From contig NZ_JBHRSJ010000004.1 in the NCBI RefSeq assembly GCF_042643485.1, positions 1 to 64,000 of the forward strand: a stretch of 64,000 nucleotides of DNA, read 5' to 3'. The translations under genes were made by a program, and so were the position numbers. How positions within the stretch are numbered: position 1 is the first letter of the stretch; the number at the start of each line of letters is the position of its first letter. Below, piece by piece: positions 36,026 through 45,968 of this stretch. This DNA comes from Azotobacter bryophylli. Its GTDB lineage: Bacteria; Pseudomonadota; Gammaproteobacteria; Pseudomonadales; Pseudomonadaceae. The notes under the pieces were generated by a model. It was not told the origin of the DNA. It saw only the letters and a list, made by a program, of their open reading frames with translations, and searched no databases.

Positions 36026-36053
36026 CGGCCCGTATCTTCGACGATACGGGCCG
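36026..36053. terminator. Strong hairpin between convergent dgkA and cptA
   Basis: An 11-bp perfect stem CGGCCCGTATC / GATACGGGCCG with a TTCGAC loop lies 60 bases after dgkA in the gap to the convergent cptA gene. There is no T run, so it may be a weak or factor-aided terminator serving both strands. Confidence 0.55.
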
Positions 36054-36213
36054 ATCGGACGATATCGGGAACCCGGCAGCCCCCTGATGGGGCCAGGCAG
36101 CCGCCGGGCGCTCCGCTGCATCGGAGTGGCAGGAGCGCCCGACGGACGGACGCATGGGAGAAGTGCTCCCGGCGCAGCCAGACAGCGCGCCGGGAGTCAA
36201 TGGGCGGGTTTTC

Positions 36214-37971
36214 CTAGCGGGCGGCCTGACCCTGCTCGACGCCGGCGGCGAGCGCAGCGGCCTGCTGCTGCGCGACCTGGTCGAAATCCCTCACGGTCTT
36301 GGCCTGATAGGGATTGCCGATCAGGCGCGGAAGCGCCTGGAAGCCCGGGTTGACCAGGCTCTTGCCCGGGGTGAACTCGTCGAAGCGCAACCCGGCCAGA
36401 TCCGCCCAGGTATGGATGAAGTGCGAGGTGCTGTAGGGGCGGTGCAGGCTGGCGGCGAAATCCGTCTGCTGCCGGGCCTGCCAGGACGGCGACGTCCAGA
36501 CCAGGAAGGGCACGGTGTACATCTGCGTGGTCGGCGCGAGCTCGTTGCGTCCGAGCACCGCGTTGTTCGGCGCGTCGTACACCGACTCGCCGTGGTCGGA
36601 CATATAGAGCAGGAAGCCGTTGGGATCGGTGGCGCGGAAGCGCTCGATCAGCGAGGACACCACGTAGTCGTTGTACAGTACGGCGTTGTCGTAGCTGTTG
36701 TAGATCTCCAGCTGATCGTCGGTGACATTGGCCGGCACGCCGGCACGGTCGGTGAAGCGCGCGTACTCCTGCGGATAGCGGTACTGGTAGCTCATGTGGG
36801 TGCCGAGCAGATGGATGACCACCAGCTTGCGCGGCGCCGAGTCGGCGAGCACCTTGCCGAAGGGTTCGAGCACCACGCTGTCGTACTGGCTGGTGGTGTT
36901 CTGGTCGCGGTTGTTGTTCAGATAGACCTGCTCGTCCGCCTGCTTGGACAGGGTGGTGAGCATGGTGTTGCGCCTGGTCATGGTCTGCTGGTTGGTGATC
37001 CAGTAGGTCTTGTAGCCGGCCTGCTTCATCATCCGGATCAGCGTGGGAGTGCTCAGGTAGAGATCCGGATGCTCCATGTCGGCGAAGGTGAGGATCTGCT
37101 GCATCGCCTCGATGGTATAGGGGCGCGGGCCGATCACGTTGTCGAACACCTGCAGCTCGTCGCGCAGGCGGTCGAGGTTGGGCGTGGTCGGCCGCCCGTA
37201 GCCGTAGAGCGACATGCGCTGACGATCGGTCGATTCGCCGAGGATCAGCACCAGGGTCGCCGGCTGCCCGGCATGGGCATCCGTCAGGTTCTTCAGCGGC
37301 GGGATGCGCTCCATGTCGGAAAGCTGCTTAGCCATGTTGGTCAGTTGCAGGCGGTACTGGTGATAGCCGACCGCCAGTTGCCAGAACGCGGCCGACTCGA
37401 TGTTCTCCTCGAATTCGGCCATGGCGCGCTCCAGGGTGTCGCGCTTGAGGTACTGGTGGACCGCCTCATAGCCCATCGACACTACGAACAGCAGCACGCA
37501 GGCCACCGGCAGCGCCTTGCGCGGCAGGTAGACCGGGCGCACCTTGCGCCACAGCAGCCAGCCGCCGAGACCGTAAGCCAGCGTGGAGAAGACGATCCAC
37601 CAGGCGAAGTAGTGCTTCAGATACTCGCTCGATTCCACCGTGTTCGACTCGAACATGATGAAGATGACGCTCTGCGAGAACTCCTGGCCATACACCAGGA
37701 AATAGCCGAAGCCGGCCAGCGAAGACAGCCAAAGGACCGTGCCGATCACCCCGGCCAGCAGCCGCGTGTGCGCCGGGAACAGCAGGAGCGGGATCAGCCA
37801 CAGGGCGCTGACCATCGAGGCCTGCTGCAGGCCTTCGAAGGCCGCGGCCCCGGATAGGGCGATCATCAACTGGGTCACGCCGGAGAAATACCAGAAGAAC
37901 AGGTACATCCAGCCGATTCCGGCCCAGTCGACCCCTCCGCGCCGGTCAGACGCCGCTTCGATTATTGCCAT
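36214..37971 (-). CDS. cptA: CptA/EptA-type phosphoethanolamine transferase
   Basis: 585 aa. About five N-terminal membrane segments (to about residue 175) are followed by a periplasmic sulfatase-fold domain. LVLILGESTDRQRMSLYGYGRPTTPNLD holds the first metal ligands and GPRPYTIEAMQQILTF holds the catalytic threonine. LVVIHLLGTHMSYQYRYP and FLLYMSDHGESVYD hold the later metal ligands. It transfers phosphoethanolamine from phosphatidylethanolamine to lipid A or the LPS core, releasing diacylglycerol that dgkA next door can recycle. Lipid A against core specificity cannot be told from sequence; the length and LYGYGR form favour CptA. Confidence 0.85.
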   Translation of the reverse strand: MAIIEAASDRRGGVDWAGIGWMYLFFWYFSGVTQLMIALSGAAAFEGLQQASMVSALWLIPLLLFPAHTRLLAGVIGTVLWLSSLAGFGYFLVYGQEFSQSVIFIMFESNTVESSEYLKHYFAWWIVFSTLAYGLGGWLLWRKVRPVYLPRKALPVACVLLFVVSMGYEAVHQYLKRDTLERAMAEFEENIESAAFWQLAVGYHQYRLQLTNMAKQLSDMERIPPLKNLTDAHAGQPATLVLILGESTDRQRMSLYGYGRPTTPNLDRLRDELQVFDNVIGPRPYTIEAMQQILTFADMEHPDLYLSTPTLIRMMKQAGYKTYWITNQQTMTRRNTMLTTLSKQADEQVYLNNNRDQNTTSQYDSVVLEPFGKVLADSAPRKLVVIHLLGTHMSYQYRYPQEYARFTDRAGVPANVTDDQLEIYNSYDNAVLYNDYVVSSLIERFRATDPNGFLLYMSDHGESVYDAPNNAVLGRNELAPTTQMYTVPFLVWTSPSWQARQQTDFAASLHRPYSTSHFIHTWADLAGLRFDEFTPGKSLVNPGFQALPRLIGNPYQAKTVRDFDQVAQQQAAALAAGVEQGQAAR

Positions 37972-38278
37972 TGCCGCCTCAATTATTACATTAGATGCAA
38001 GGATACAAAAATACGGAATAGCATTATGCCCACTCAGCGTGAATTTTCCGTCAAAAATCCCCCCACATGTGCCTCAGCCTCGATTATCCAAACGGCTAAC
38101 TGCACATTCGGCGCAATATTTTGTAATATCGAAGCAACAGAATTATCATCGTTTCTTCATTACGGCAGAGCCGCGCGAGAGTGCCTCTCGCTGCTCTTCA
38201 GGCGCTGAGAGCCGTAAATCACCCCTCTGGCTCGCTGGCTGGGCAAGAAAAGTCTTTTACCTAAATCGAAACAATCGA
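37972..38278. other. AT-rich divergent control region between cptA and the kinase pair
   Basis: The 307 bases are much less GC-rich than the flanks and contain several runs such as AATTATTACATTAGATGC near 37980 and AATTTTCCGTCAAAAATCC near 38042. No open frame with a ribosome-binding site was found. It should hold the promoters of cptA (minus) and the first kinase (plus). The low GC may reflect regulator binding or acquired DNA. Confidence 0.5.
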
Positions 38279-39109
38279 ATGCTCCCGACCAACAGAAACG
38301 AACACTTTCCACGCCAGCAATCTGGTACAGCAGTACCGCTTGTTTGCACGCGTGTCCGTGCCCTGCTGTCGCGCTTTTCCTGTCCGCACGGTGAGCTCGC
38401 GCCGCTGATCGCTTTTGTCGGTTGTGACGGGGCGGGTAAATCGACGGTTTCCGACGCCGTTCTCGCCTGGCTGCGCGAGAGCCGCGAGGCCGAGGCCTGT
38501 CACCTGGGCATCCAGTCCAAGACCATCGGCGAAGCGCTGATGAAGCTGCCGTTGGTCGGCAAGACGATCGCCCGCCTCATCGCCGCCAATACCCAGCGCG
38601 CCAACGACACGCTGAAGAACCACGACACGCCCAAGAGCAGCGAGGGCGAGGTGCCGACCACCCTGGCGGCCGTGGCGATCTTCCTGCTCACGCTGCGCCG
38701 CTGGTGGCGCTTCCAGAAGATGATGGAGCTGCGCCGTAGCGGTGTTGCCATCGTGGCGGATCGTTATCCGCAGATAGCGGTGCTGCAGATGAAGATCGAC
38801 GGCCCCGGACTCGCCGACTTTCAGGGCGGCAACGCCTTCATCCGGTTCCTCGCACGGCGTGAGAAGGCCCTCTACGCCTACATGACCAGTTACCGGCCGG
38901 ACCTGGTGATCCGTCTGAACGTGGATCTGGAAACGGCGTACGCGCGCAAGCCGGACCATCGGTACGAGTCGCTGGCGCGCAAGATCGCCGCCGTTCCGCA
39001 ACTTTCCTACCGGGGTGCCCCCATCGTGGATCTGGATAGCCGCGAGCCCCTGGAACAGGTCATCGCTCAGGCCAAGGAAGCCGTCGAAGCCAGACTGGCC
39101 GGCCGTTGA
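38279..39109 (+). CDS. Thymidylate-kinase-like P-loop kinase, copy 1
   Basis: 276 aa. The P-loop is LIAFVGCDGAGKSTVSDAV at about residue 45; the central ADRYPQIAVLQMKIDGPGL is a DRYP/DR-Y motif seen in dTMP kinases; RPDLVIRLNVDLETAYARKPDH is the lid-like arginine region. It is about 60 residues longer than true Tmk and has an extra helical insert (GEALMKLPLVGKTIARLI), so the substrate is probably not dTMP. About 45 percent or more of its residues recur in the next gene by eye. The N-terminal 40 residues before the P-loop are poorly conserved and the start is uncertain. Its neighbours suggest a cell-envelope role. Confidence 0.7.
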   Translation: MLPTNRNEHFPRQQSGTAVPLVCTRVRALLSRFSCPHGELAPLIAFVGCDGAGKSTVSDAVLAWLRESREAEACHLGIQSKTIGEALMKLPLVGKTIARLIAANTQRANDTLKNHDTPKSSEGEVPTTLAAVAIFLLTLRRWWRFQKMMELRRSGVAIVADRYPQIAVLQMKIDGPGLADFQGGNAFIRFLARREKALYAYMTSYRPDLVIRLNVDLETAYARKPDHRYESLARKIAAVPQLSYRGAPIVDLDSREPLEQVIAQAKEAVEARLAGR

Positions 39110-39269
39110 GTGTCCGTGGCGAACAGAATGAAGCGGGCGGAGCCGAGCGCTTCCGTCCGGCAGAGATACCATCCACTCCTCCCGATCGTTCGTGCCTTCG
39201 GCGCTTTCCGGCATCTCATCCCGGACTTTCGGACCGAACCCGAATCGCGGTACGCAGAGGTATGACGTA

Positions 39270-40109
39270 ATGAGCGTGATGAATACGCAGACGCCCCCGG
39301 CCGGGGTAGCTCGGGACGACGGCACGATGGCGCCGCTGATTGCCATCGTCGGCTGCGACGGTTCGGGCAAGACCACGCTGGCCTCCTGGATCAGCTCGAC
39401 GCTGCCCGTCACCTACTGCTACCTCGGTCTGGGTACGGGGAACATTGCCGAGAAGCTCTCCAACTGGCCGCTGATCGGCAAATTGCTGGTGCGCCGCATG
39501 TCGGCCAAGGCACGCCAGGCGCGGACCAAGGGCGAGCGCATTCCGGGAGCGCTGACCGCGCTCGTGATCTATGGGTTCACGCTGCTGCGCCTGCATCGCT
39601 TCAAGCGCATGCTGAGTCTGCGCAAGGCGGGTCAGGTGGTGGTGTGCGACCGCTACCCGCAGGTCGAGGTGCCCGGTTTCAACGATGGACCGGGCCTATC
39701 GGCAGCCAGACCCAAGGGGCCCTTCACCGCCTGGCTGGCACGCAGCGAGCATCGGCTCTTCAAGCGCATGGCCGCCTACCATCCCACCCTGGTGATCCGG
39801 CTGCACATCGATGCCGACACCGCCCATGCGCGCAAGCCGGATCACGACCTGTCGCTGTTGCGCGCCAAGGCAGCCGTCATCCCGAAACTCGACTTCAATG
39901 GCGCCCGGATCGTCGATCTCGACGCCAGCCAGCCGCTGGCCGACATCAAGGCCACGATCCTGGAGCTGGTGCAGAACGTGATGGAAGAGCACCAGCACGG
40001 ACATCAGCCGGCACCGCGTCCGGCCATCCTTTCGCTGCCGGTGCTCGAAGGCTCGGCTCCGGCCCGTCCGAAGAAAGCCAAACCGCTCGAAGAACCCGTC
40101 GCCAGCTGA
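39270..40109 (+). CDS. Thymidylate-kinase-like P-loop kinase, copy 2
   Basis: 279 aa from the ATG at 39270, which follows AGAGG at about 10 bases. The P-loop is LIAIVGCDGSGKTTLASWI; VCDRYPQVEVPGFNDGPGL and HPTLVIRLHIDADTAHARKPDH align one-for-one with copy 1. After about residue 245 it has a proline/lysine-rich tail (PRPAILSLPVLEGSAPARPKKAK) that copy 1 lacks. Tandem duplicates with different tails suggest divided roles or a heteromer. The substrate is unknown; a nucleotide or sugar-lipid kinase linked to envelope modification is a guess from context. Confidence 0.7.
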   Translation: MSVMNTQTPPAGVARDDGTMAPLIAIVGCDGSGKTTLASWISSTLPVTYCYLGLGTGNIAEKLSNWPLIGKLLVRRMSAKARQARTKGERIPGALTALVIYGFTLLRLHRFKRMLSLRKAGQVVVCDRYPQVEVPGFNDGPGLSAARPKGPFTAWLARSEHRLFKRMAAYHPTLVIRLHIDADTAHARKPDHDLSLLRAKAAVIPKLDFNGARIVDLDASQPLADIKATILELVQNVMEEHQHGHQPAPRPAILSLPVLEGSAPARPKKAKPLEEPVAS

Positions 40110-40158
40110 AGTTCCCTGCATGATGGCGGGTAACTTCCTGCCCACGGCAGGTCCTCAC

Positions 40159-41088
40159 TCACTCGCCGGACACCAGCAGCAGGTTGCAGCCGCCGCGCAG
40201 GTACTCGCCCTGCTCGGCCAGCAGCAGGTCCAGGGCCAGGCTGGCCAGGTCGTCGGCCACCGGCTCGGCGCGGCCGTGCAGGTCGCGTTGCACCAGCTTG
40301 AGGTAGCCGTGGCATTCGCCGCAGGCTTCCGCCCGCACCGGCAGGACCGGCCGGCCCTGCGCATCGTCCAATTCCAGATAGAGCATCTTGCCGCCCGCCC
40401 CGCAGAGGCTGCAGGTCACCCGTTCCAGATGCCATTCGCAGGCGCACAGGGCGCAGTGCAGGTAGCGCACGCCGCTGCGCCGGGATTCGCCGTGAATCAC
40501 GCCGGCCACCGGCGGCGAGCCGCAGCAGGGGCACAGCCCGCGGCTCTCCGGCTCCGCACGACGGGGCGGCCGGGGCAGGTTCGCGGCCAGACGCACCCAG
40601 ACGAGCTGCAGGGCAGCTGCCACCAGCGGCAGCAGCGCCCGCTGCTCGTCGGCGCCGGAGCGACCCTCGAAGACGTCGTCGGCAAGCGCCTCGAGCTGCG
40701 CCGGGGTCTGCTCGCGCAGGGTCGCCAACAGCCGGCGCTGGCGCTGCCCGACGTGCAGCTCCAAGGCATCCAGCAGGACGAACAGCTCCGGCTGCCAGGC
40801 CACGTTCCCGCGCAGCGCCCGGACGCCCAGCGGTGGCATGCCGTGCTCCAAGGCCAGGTCGAAGGCACCCGGCGCCGGCCGCCAGAGCGGCGCGCGCTCG
40901 AGCAACTGCTGCTGGACCTGGGCCAGCTGGGCCATGAAGGCGAGGAAATCGGCCAGGGGCTCGACCGCCTCGGCCAGCTCGCGCAGGCGCAGCGCTCGCC
41001 GGCCGAAGACCTCACCATCCGGCAGCAGCACCGCCTCCGGCGCCATGATCGCGCCCGGCGCGCTGCCGAAGGCGTGCTGGCCGCTCAT
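40159..41088 (-). CDS. fdhE: Formate dehydrogenase accessory protein FdhE
   Basis: 309 aa. The C-terminal half carries the zinc-ribbon-like cysteine pairs of FdhE: LCPCCGSPPVAG, then YLHCALCACEWH, then CSLCGAGGKM, then EACGECHGYLK. Rubredoxin-like iron binding by these cysteines is known in the family. It helps mature respiratory formate dehydrogenase in the cytoplasm. The ATG overlaps the fdnI stop, so it is the last gene of fdnG-fdnH-fdnI-fdhE. The frame remains open upstream but only as an fdnI shadow. Confidence 0.93.
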   Translation of the reverse strand: MSGQHAFGSAPGAIMAPEAVLLPDGEVFGRRALRLRELAEAVEPLADFLAFMAQLAQVQQQLLERAPLWRPAPGAFDLALEHGMPPLGVRALRGNVAWQPELFVLLDALELHVGQRQRRLLATLREQTPAQLEALADDVFEGRSGADEQRALLPLVAAALQLVWVRLAANLPRPPRRAEPESRGLCPCCGSPPVAGVIHGESRRSGVRYLHCALCACEWHLERVTCSLCGAGGKMLYLELDDAQGRPVLPVRAEACGECHGYLKLVQRDLHGRAEPVADDLASLALDLLLAEQGEYLRGGCNLLLVSGE

Positions 41089-41774
41089 GGCCGGCTCCGC
41101 CGGCCGGCGCCCGGCAGCGGCGCGCGGCCCTTCTCGCGGAGTTCGTCGCGGGTGATCTCCTCGTACCAGAGCGAATGGTGGTGCCTGGCCCAGGCCCGGC
41201 TGACCCAGCCCCGGGTCATGGCGCGGATCGAGCCCTTGACCCAGATCGCCGAGTAGATGTGGATGATCAGGGTGACGATGGCGAGGAAGGCGACGTAGGC
41301 GTGCACCAGCACCGCCCAGCGCAGCAACTGGCGCGGCATGTCCATGGCGAAGTACGGCTGCCAGACGATGACGCCGCTGACCAGCAGCACCGGCACGCAG
41401 AACAGGAAGATCCAGTACACCAGCTTCTGCCCGGCGTTGTTCTTGCCCACCGGCGGCAGGCGCTCGTCGCGGTTGGCGAGCACGTCGTCGATCTGCCGCA
41501 GCCACTGGAGGTCGTGGCGGCGGAACAGGTTGCTGGCCATGTAGCGCACCGCCTGGATGGCGAAGAACACCGTCATGAACACACCGATGAAGGGGTGCAC
41601 GATGCGCGTGCCGATCGGCCCCATGAACAGCCCGGTGAGGTCGAAGAACAGCGGATGGAACAGGGCCAGCCCGCTCAGGGAAAGCAGCACGAAGCAGATC
41701 GCGACGATCCAGTGGTTGACCCGCGACCACCAGCCGTAGCGCAGGATGTCGCGGCGAACGTTGGCGCGGCTCAT
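41085..41774 (-). CDS. fdnI: Formate dehydrogenase cytochrome b556 subunit (gamma)
   Basis: 229 aa with four membrane helices. RYGWWSRVNHWIVAICFVLLSLSGLALF has the first haem-ligating His; HPFIGVFMTVFFAIQAVRY, HAYVAFLAIVTLIIHIYSAIWVKGS and GWVSRAWARHHHSLW follow. It anchors FdnGH to the periplasmic face of the inner membrane, takes electrons from the beta subunit through two haems b and reduces quinone. It overlaps fdnH by four bases and fdhE by four. Confidence 0.93.
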   Translation of the reverse strand: MSRANVRRDILRYGWWSRVNHWIVAICFVLLSLSGLALFHPLFFDLTGLFMGPIGTRIVHPFIGVFMTVFFAIQAVRYMASNLFRRHDLQWLRQIDDVLANRDERLPPVGKNNAGQKLVYWIFLFCVPVLLVSGVIVWQPYFAMDMPRQLLRWAVLVHAYVAFLAIVTLIIHIYSAIWVKGSIRAMTRGWVSRAWARHHHSLWYEEITRDELREKGRAPLPGAGRRSRP

Positions 41775-42691
41775 CGGCGATCCTCCTCCAGGGCGGCGTC
41801 GGCCCGGTCCGGGTCGGGATCGTCCTCCGGCTCCTCCTTGGGCCCCTTAACGATGTAGTGGAAGAACCCCGCCAGCACCGAGAGGCCGATGGCGGCGGAC
41901 ATCAGCGGCTTGGCCAGCCCCTTCCACAGCTCGACCAGCGGGCTGATCTGCGGGTCGCGCGGCAGGCCGCTGTAGAGCTCGGGCCGGTCGGCGTGCTGCA
42001 GCACGTAGACCACGTGGGTACCGCCCACCCCCGGCGGATCGTAGACCCCGGCGTTGTCGAAGCCGCGCGCCCGGAGGTGCTCGACGCGCTGGGCGCCGTA
42101 TTCGAGCATGGCCGCCTTGGTGCCGAACTGGATCGAGCCGGTCGGGCAGCTCTTCACGCAGGCCGGCTCCAGCCCGTTGAACACCCGGTCCGAACAGAGG
42201 GTGCACTTGTAGGCCTTGTGGTCCTTCTTCGACACCCGTGGGATGTCGAACGGGCAGCCGGCCACGCAGTAACCGCAGCCGATGCAGTGCTCGGAATTGA
42301 AGTCGACGATGCCGTTGGCGTACTGCACGATGGCGCCCGGCGCCGGGCAGGCCTTGAGGCAGCCGGGATCGGCGCAGTGCATGCAGTTGTCCTTGCGGAT
42401 CAGCCACTCCAGGCCGCCATCCTCGTTGACGTACTCGGAAAAGCGCATCACCTCGAAGGAGCTGGGCGAAAGGTCCTGGGGGTTGTTGTAGGTGCCGTCG
42501 CAATGGCCCACCTCGTCGCGCAGGTCGTTCCATTCGGAACAGGACACCTGGCACGCCTTGCAGCCGATGCACACCGACACGTCGATCAGCTTGGTCACCG
42601 GCTCGACGCCGCCGCCGCGTACCTCGGGGACGGGCTCGGGCGTCGCCGAGCGGCGGACGAAGTCCTGCAGGTTGGGTTGCACGCCGCGCAT
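41771..42691 (-). CDS. fdnH: Formate dehydrogenase iron-sulfur subunit (beta)
   Basis: 306 aa. Four cysteine clusters for 4Fe-4S centres are visible: CIGCKACQVSCSEW, CMHCADPGCLKACP, CIGCGYCVAGCPFDIP and CTLCSDR...CVKSCP. A single C-terminal membrane helix (LMSAAIGLSVLAGFFHYIV) is followed by an acidic tail. It relays electrons from FdnG to FdnI. It lies 10 bases after fdnG. Confidence 0.95.
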   Translation of the reverse strand: MRGVQPNLQDFVRRSATPEPVPEVRGGGVEPVTKLIDVSVCIGCKACQVSCSEWNDLRDEVGHCDGTYNNPQDLSPSSFEVMRFSEYVNEDGGLEWLIRKDNCMHCADPGCLKACPAPGAIVQYANGIVDFNSEHCIGCGYCVAGCPFDIPRVSKKDHKAYKCTLCSDRVFNGLEPACVKSCPTGSIQFGTKAAMLEYGAQRVEHLRARGFDNAGVYDPPGVGGTHVVYVLQHADRPELYSGLPRDPQISPLVELWKGLAKPLMSAAIGLSVLAGFFHYIVKGPKEEPEDDPDPDRADAALEEDRR

Positions 42692-42701
42692 GGACGCCTC
42701 C

Positions 42702-45700
42702 TCAGATCTTCTCGACGTTCACCAGGAACGACTTGAACTCCGGCGTCTGCGTATTGCCGTCGCCGACGAAGGGGGTCAGGGTGTTGGTCAGGAAGGCCTT
42801 CCTGGCCACCCCCGTGTAGCCCCAGTGGATCGGTATGCCCACCTGGTGCACCGTGCGCCCGGCCACCTGCAGCGGCACCAGGCGCTTGGTCACCACCGCC
42901 ACCGCCTCGATGAAGCCGCGCTTGGAGCGCACCCGCACCCGCTCCCCGGCCGCGATGCCCAACTCGCGCGCCAGCGCCTCGCCGATCTCGACGAACTTCT
43001 CCGGCTGCATGATGGCGTTGAGCCGAGCGTGGGTGGTCCAGTAGTGGAAGTGCTCGGTCAGCCGGTAGGTGGTGGCGGCGTAGGGGAACTCGTCGTTGCG
43101 GCCGAACTGGTCGCGGTCCTCGGCGAACACCCGGCCCACCGGGTTGTGCACCGCCAAGGCGTTGCCCGGGTGCAGCGGGTTGCCGTCGATGGGCGACTCG
43201 AAGGGCTCGTAGTGCTCGGGGAAGGGTCCCTCGCCCATCCACTCGCTGGCGAAGAAGTGCCCGGTGCCGCTCTCGGTGAGGATGAACGGGCCGACGTTGG
43301 CCGACGGGGGCGCATCCACCGGGTAGTCGGGGACGTCGGCGCCGACCCAGCGCTCGCCGCTCCACCACAGAAGACGCCGCGCCGGGTCCCAGGGCGTGCC
43401 GTCCGGGCGCGCCGAGGCGCGGTTGTAGAGGATGCGCCGGTTGAGCGGCCAGGCCCAGGCCCAGCCGAGGGTCTGGCCGTTGTCGTAGGGGTCGGAGTTG
43501 TCGCGCCGGGCCATCTGGTTGCCGCGCTCGGTCCAGGCCCCGGAGTAGATCCAGCAGCCGCAGGCGGTCCGGCCGTCCTCGCGCAGCTCGCCGAAGTCGT
43601 TGAGCAGCTCGCCCTTGCGCCGGATGACGTTGCCCTTGCCGTCGTCGATGTCAGCCAGGGCGCGGCCGTTGTACTCCATGGCCAGTTCGTCGGCGCCCGG
43701 ATGCTCGGGATCGCTGTAGCGCCAGGTGAGGTTGAGGACGGGGTCGGGGAAGGCCCCGCCCTCCTCCCGGTACAGACGCTGCAAGCGGTGGAACAGACCG
43801 GCCAGGATGGCGTTGTCGGTGTGCGCCCGGCCGGGCGGCGGGGTCGCCCGCCAGTGCCACTGCAGCCAGCGCGAGCTGTTGGTGATGGAGCCGTCGTCCT
43901 CGGCGAAGCAGGTGCTCGGCAGGCGGAACACCTGGGTCTGGATCTGCGCCGGGTCCACGTCGTTGAACGGTCCGTAGTTCTTCCAGAATTCGCCGGTCTC
44001 GGTGGCCAGCGGGTCCATGATGACCAGGAACTTGAGCCTGGCCAGGGCGGCGCCGACCTTGGCCTTGTCGGGGAAGGCGGCGAGGATGTTGAAGCCCTGG
44101 CAAAGCATGCCGGTCATCCGCCCCTGGCTCATGTCGTTGATGGCGTAGAGCACGTCGTAGAGCGGCTGGCTCAGCTTCGGCAGCCAGTCGTAGCGCCAGT
44201 CGTTCTCCGCCGTGGCGGCGTCGCCCCACCAGGCCTTCATCAGGCTGACGAAGAAGCGGTCGTAGTACTTCCAGTAGGAGACCTGGCCGGGCAGCGTCGG
44301 CATCTTGCGGTGCTCGCGGATGTAGTCGGCGTAGTTCTGCGCGCCGGTGGCGGGCAGTACTAGATAGCCGGGCAGCAGGTTGGAGAGCAGGCCCACGTCG
44401 GTCAGCCCCTGGATGTTGGAATGGCCGCGCAGGGCGTTCACCCCGCCGCCCGGCATGCCCATGTTGCCCAGCAGCAGCTGGACCATGCAGGCCGTGCGGA
44501 TCATCTGCGAGCCGATGGAGTGCTGCGTCCAGCCCAGGGCGTAGAGGATGGTCATGGTCCTGTCCGGCGCGGCGGTGGTGGCGATCAGCTCCCAGAGCCG
44601 GAGGATCTCCTGGCGCGGCATGCCGCACAGGTTCTCGACCACCTCCACGCCGTAGCGGGCGAAGTGCTCGCGCATCAGGCGGAACACGCAGCGCGGGTGC
44701 TGCAGGGTCGGATCGGTGCGGACCTGGCCCTGCTCGTCCAGGTCGAAGTTCCAGGTGCTCTTGTCGTACTGGTGGCGCGCCGGGTCGTAGCCGACGAACA
44801 GGCCATTGTCGAAGCCGAAGCCCTCCTTCACCAGGTGGCTGGCATCGGTGTAGGCCAGCACGTACTCCTGGTTGTACTTGCCGTTCTCGATCAGGTAGTG
44901 GATCAGCCCGCCGAGGAACAGGATGTCGGTGCCGGTGCGGATCCAGGCGTGGTGGTCCGCCACCGCCGTGGTGCGGTTGAAGCGCGGGTCGATGGAGATC
45001 AGGATCGCGTTGTTGCGCTCCTTGGCCTGCATCACCCAGCGGAAGCCGACCGGATGCGCCTCGGCCGAGTTGCCGCCCATGGACAGCACCACGTTGGCGT
45101 TGCGGATGTCGACCCAGTGATTGGTCATGGCGCCGCGACCGAATGAAGGGGCAAGACCTGCCACCGTCGGTGCGTGTCAGACCCTCGCCTGGTTGTCCAG
45201 CTTGAGGATGCCCAGGCTGCGGACGATCTTCTGGGTCAGGTAGGCGGTCTCGTTGGTCGCCGCCGAGGCGGCCACCATGCCCGTGGTCATCCAGCGGTTG
45301 ACCAGCCGGCCCTGCTCGTCGCGGCTCTCGAAGTTGCGGTCGCGGTCGTCCTTCATCAGCCGGGCGATGCGGTCGAGGGCCTCGTCCCAACTGATGGTGC
45401 GCCACTCGCTGCTGCCCGGCTCGCGAACCTGCGGGTATTCCAGGCGCGACTCGCTGTTGATGAAGTCGAGCACCCCGGCCCCGCGGGGGCAGAGCGAGCC
45501 GCGGCTGACCGGATGGTCCGGGTCGCCCTCGACGTGGAACACGCGGTCGTGGACGTTGATGGCGCCGTCGCCGCGGCTGTAGAGCAGCATGCCGCAGCCC
45601 ACCGAGCAGTAGGTGCAGACGTTGCGGCTGACCTTGGCCCCGGCGAGCTTGAAGTTGCGGATCGAGGCGAGGGCCCGGTCGGGGGCGAAGCCCATCAGGG

Positions 45701-45770
45701 CCATGCTGGACGCGGCGACCCCGGCCGTACTCAGCCTGAGGAACTGCCGCCGGGATACGCGCACTGTCAT
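42702..45770 (-). CDS. fdnG: Selenocysteine formate dehydrogenase catalytic subunit (alpha), in-frame UGA read as Sec198
   Basis: 1022 aa when the TGA at 45177-45179 is read as selenocysteine. The N-terminal twin-arginine signal is VSRRQFLRLSTAGVAA, then comes the 4Fe-4S motif CTYCSVGCGML...SLCPRG. The sequence runs DNQARV-Sec-HAPTVAGLAPSFGRGAMTNHW, the canonical FdnG/FdoG active site with the conserved His after Sec. The C-terminal half holds the molybdopterin-binding and beta-barrel domains, ending with IPIHWGYTGV. It oxidises formate to CO2 in the periplasm and needs bis-MGD, SelA/B/C/D and FdhE. Simple gene finders would split it in two at the UGA. The aerobic (Fdo) and nitrate-linked (Fdn) versions cannot be told apart here. 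Confidence 0.95.
45136..45179 (-). promoter_or_regulatory. Bacterial SECIS element next to the fdnG UGA codon
   Basis: Directly after the UGA, the minus strand can fold GGTGGCA / TGCCCC around an apical GGTCT loop (45165-45148). This is the same loop and pairing as in the E. coli fdhF/fdnG SECIS, where SelB recognises the bulged U and GGUCU loop. Its position a few bases past the UGA is standard. Confidence 0.85.
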
Positions 45771-45968
45771 GGGTATCTCCTGTGCCAGGAGGGCGATACG
45801 CCAGCGCTCTGACAGCCGCCCCCGGGTGAGGCCGGGACTGGACGTCCCGGACCGCTTGCAAGGAGTATAGATGCGCCTCGCGGATGCACCGGAAACCCGG
45901 CCGTCGCGATACCGCAGCGCCCCAGGAGAGTGCATGCTGGCACCATCCCGCCCCGCGACGAGGCGGTT

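Noticed and set aside
42702..45164. A separate shorter formate dehydrogenase gene starting after the UGA
   Set aside because: The UGA is a selenocysteine codon with SECIS; the reading frame is continuous from the Tat signal at 45770.
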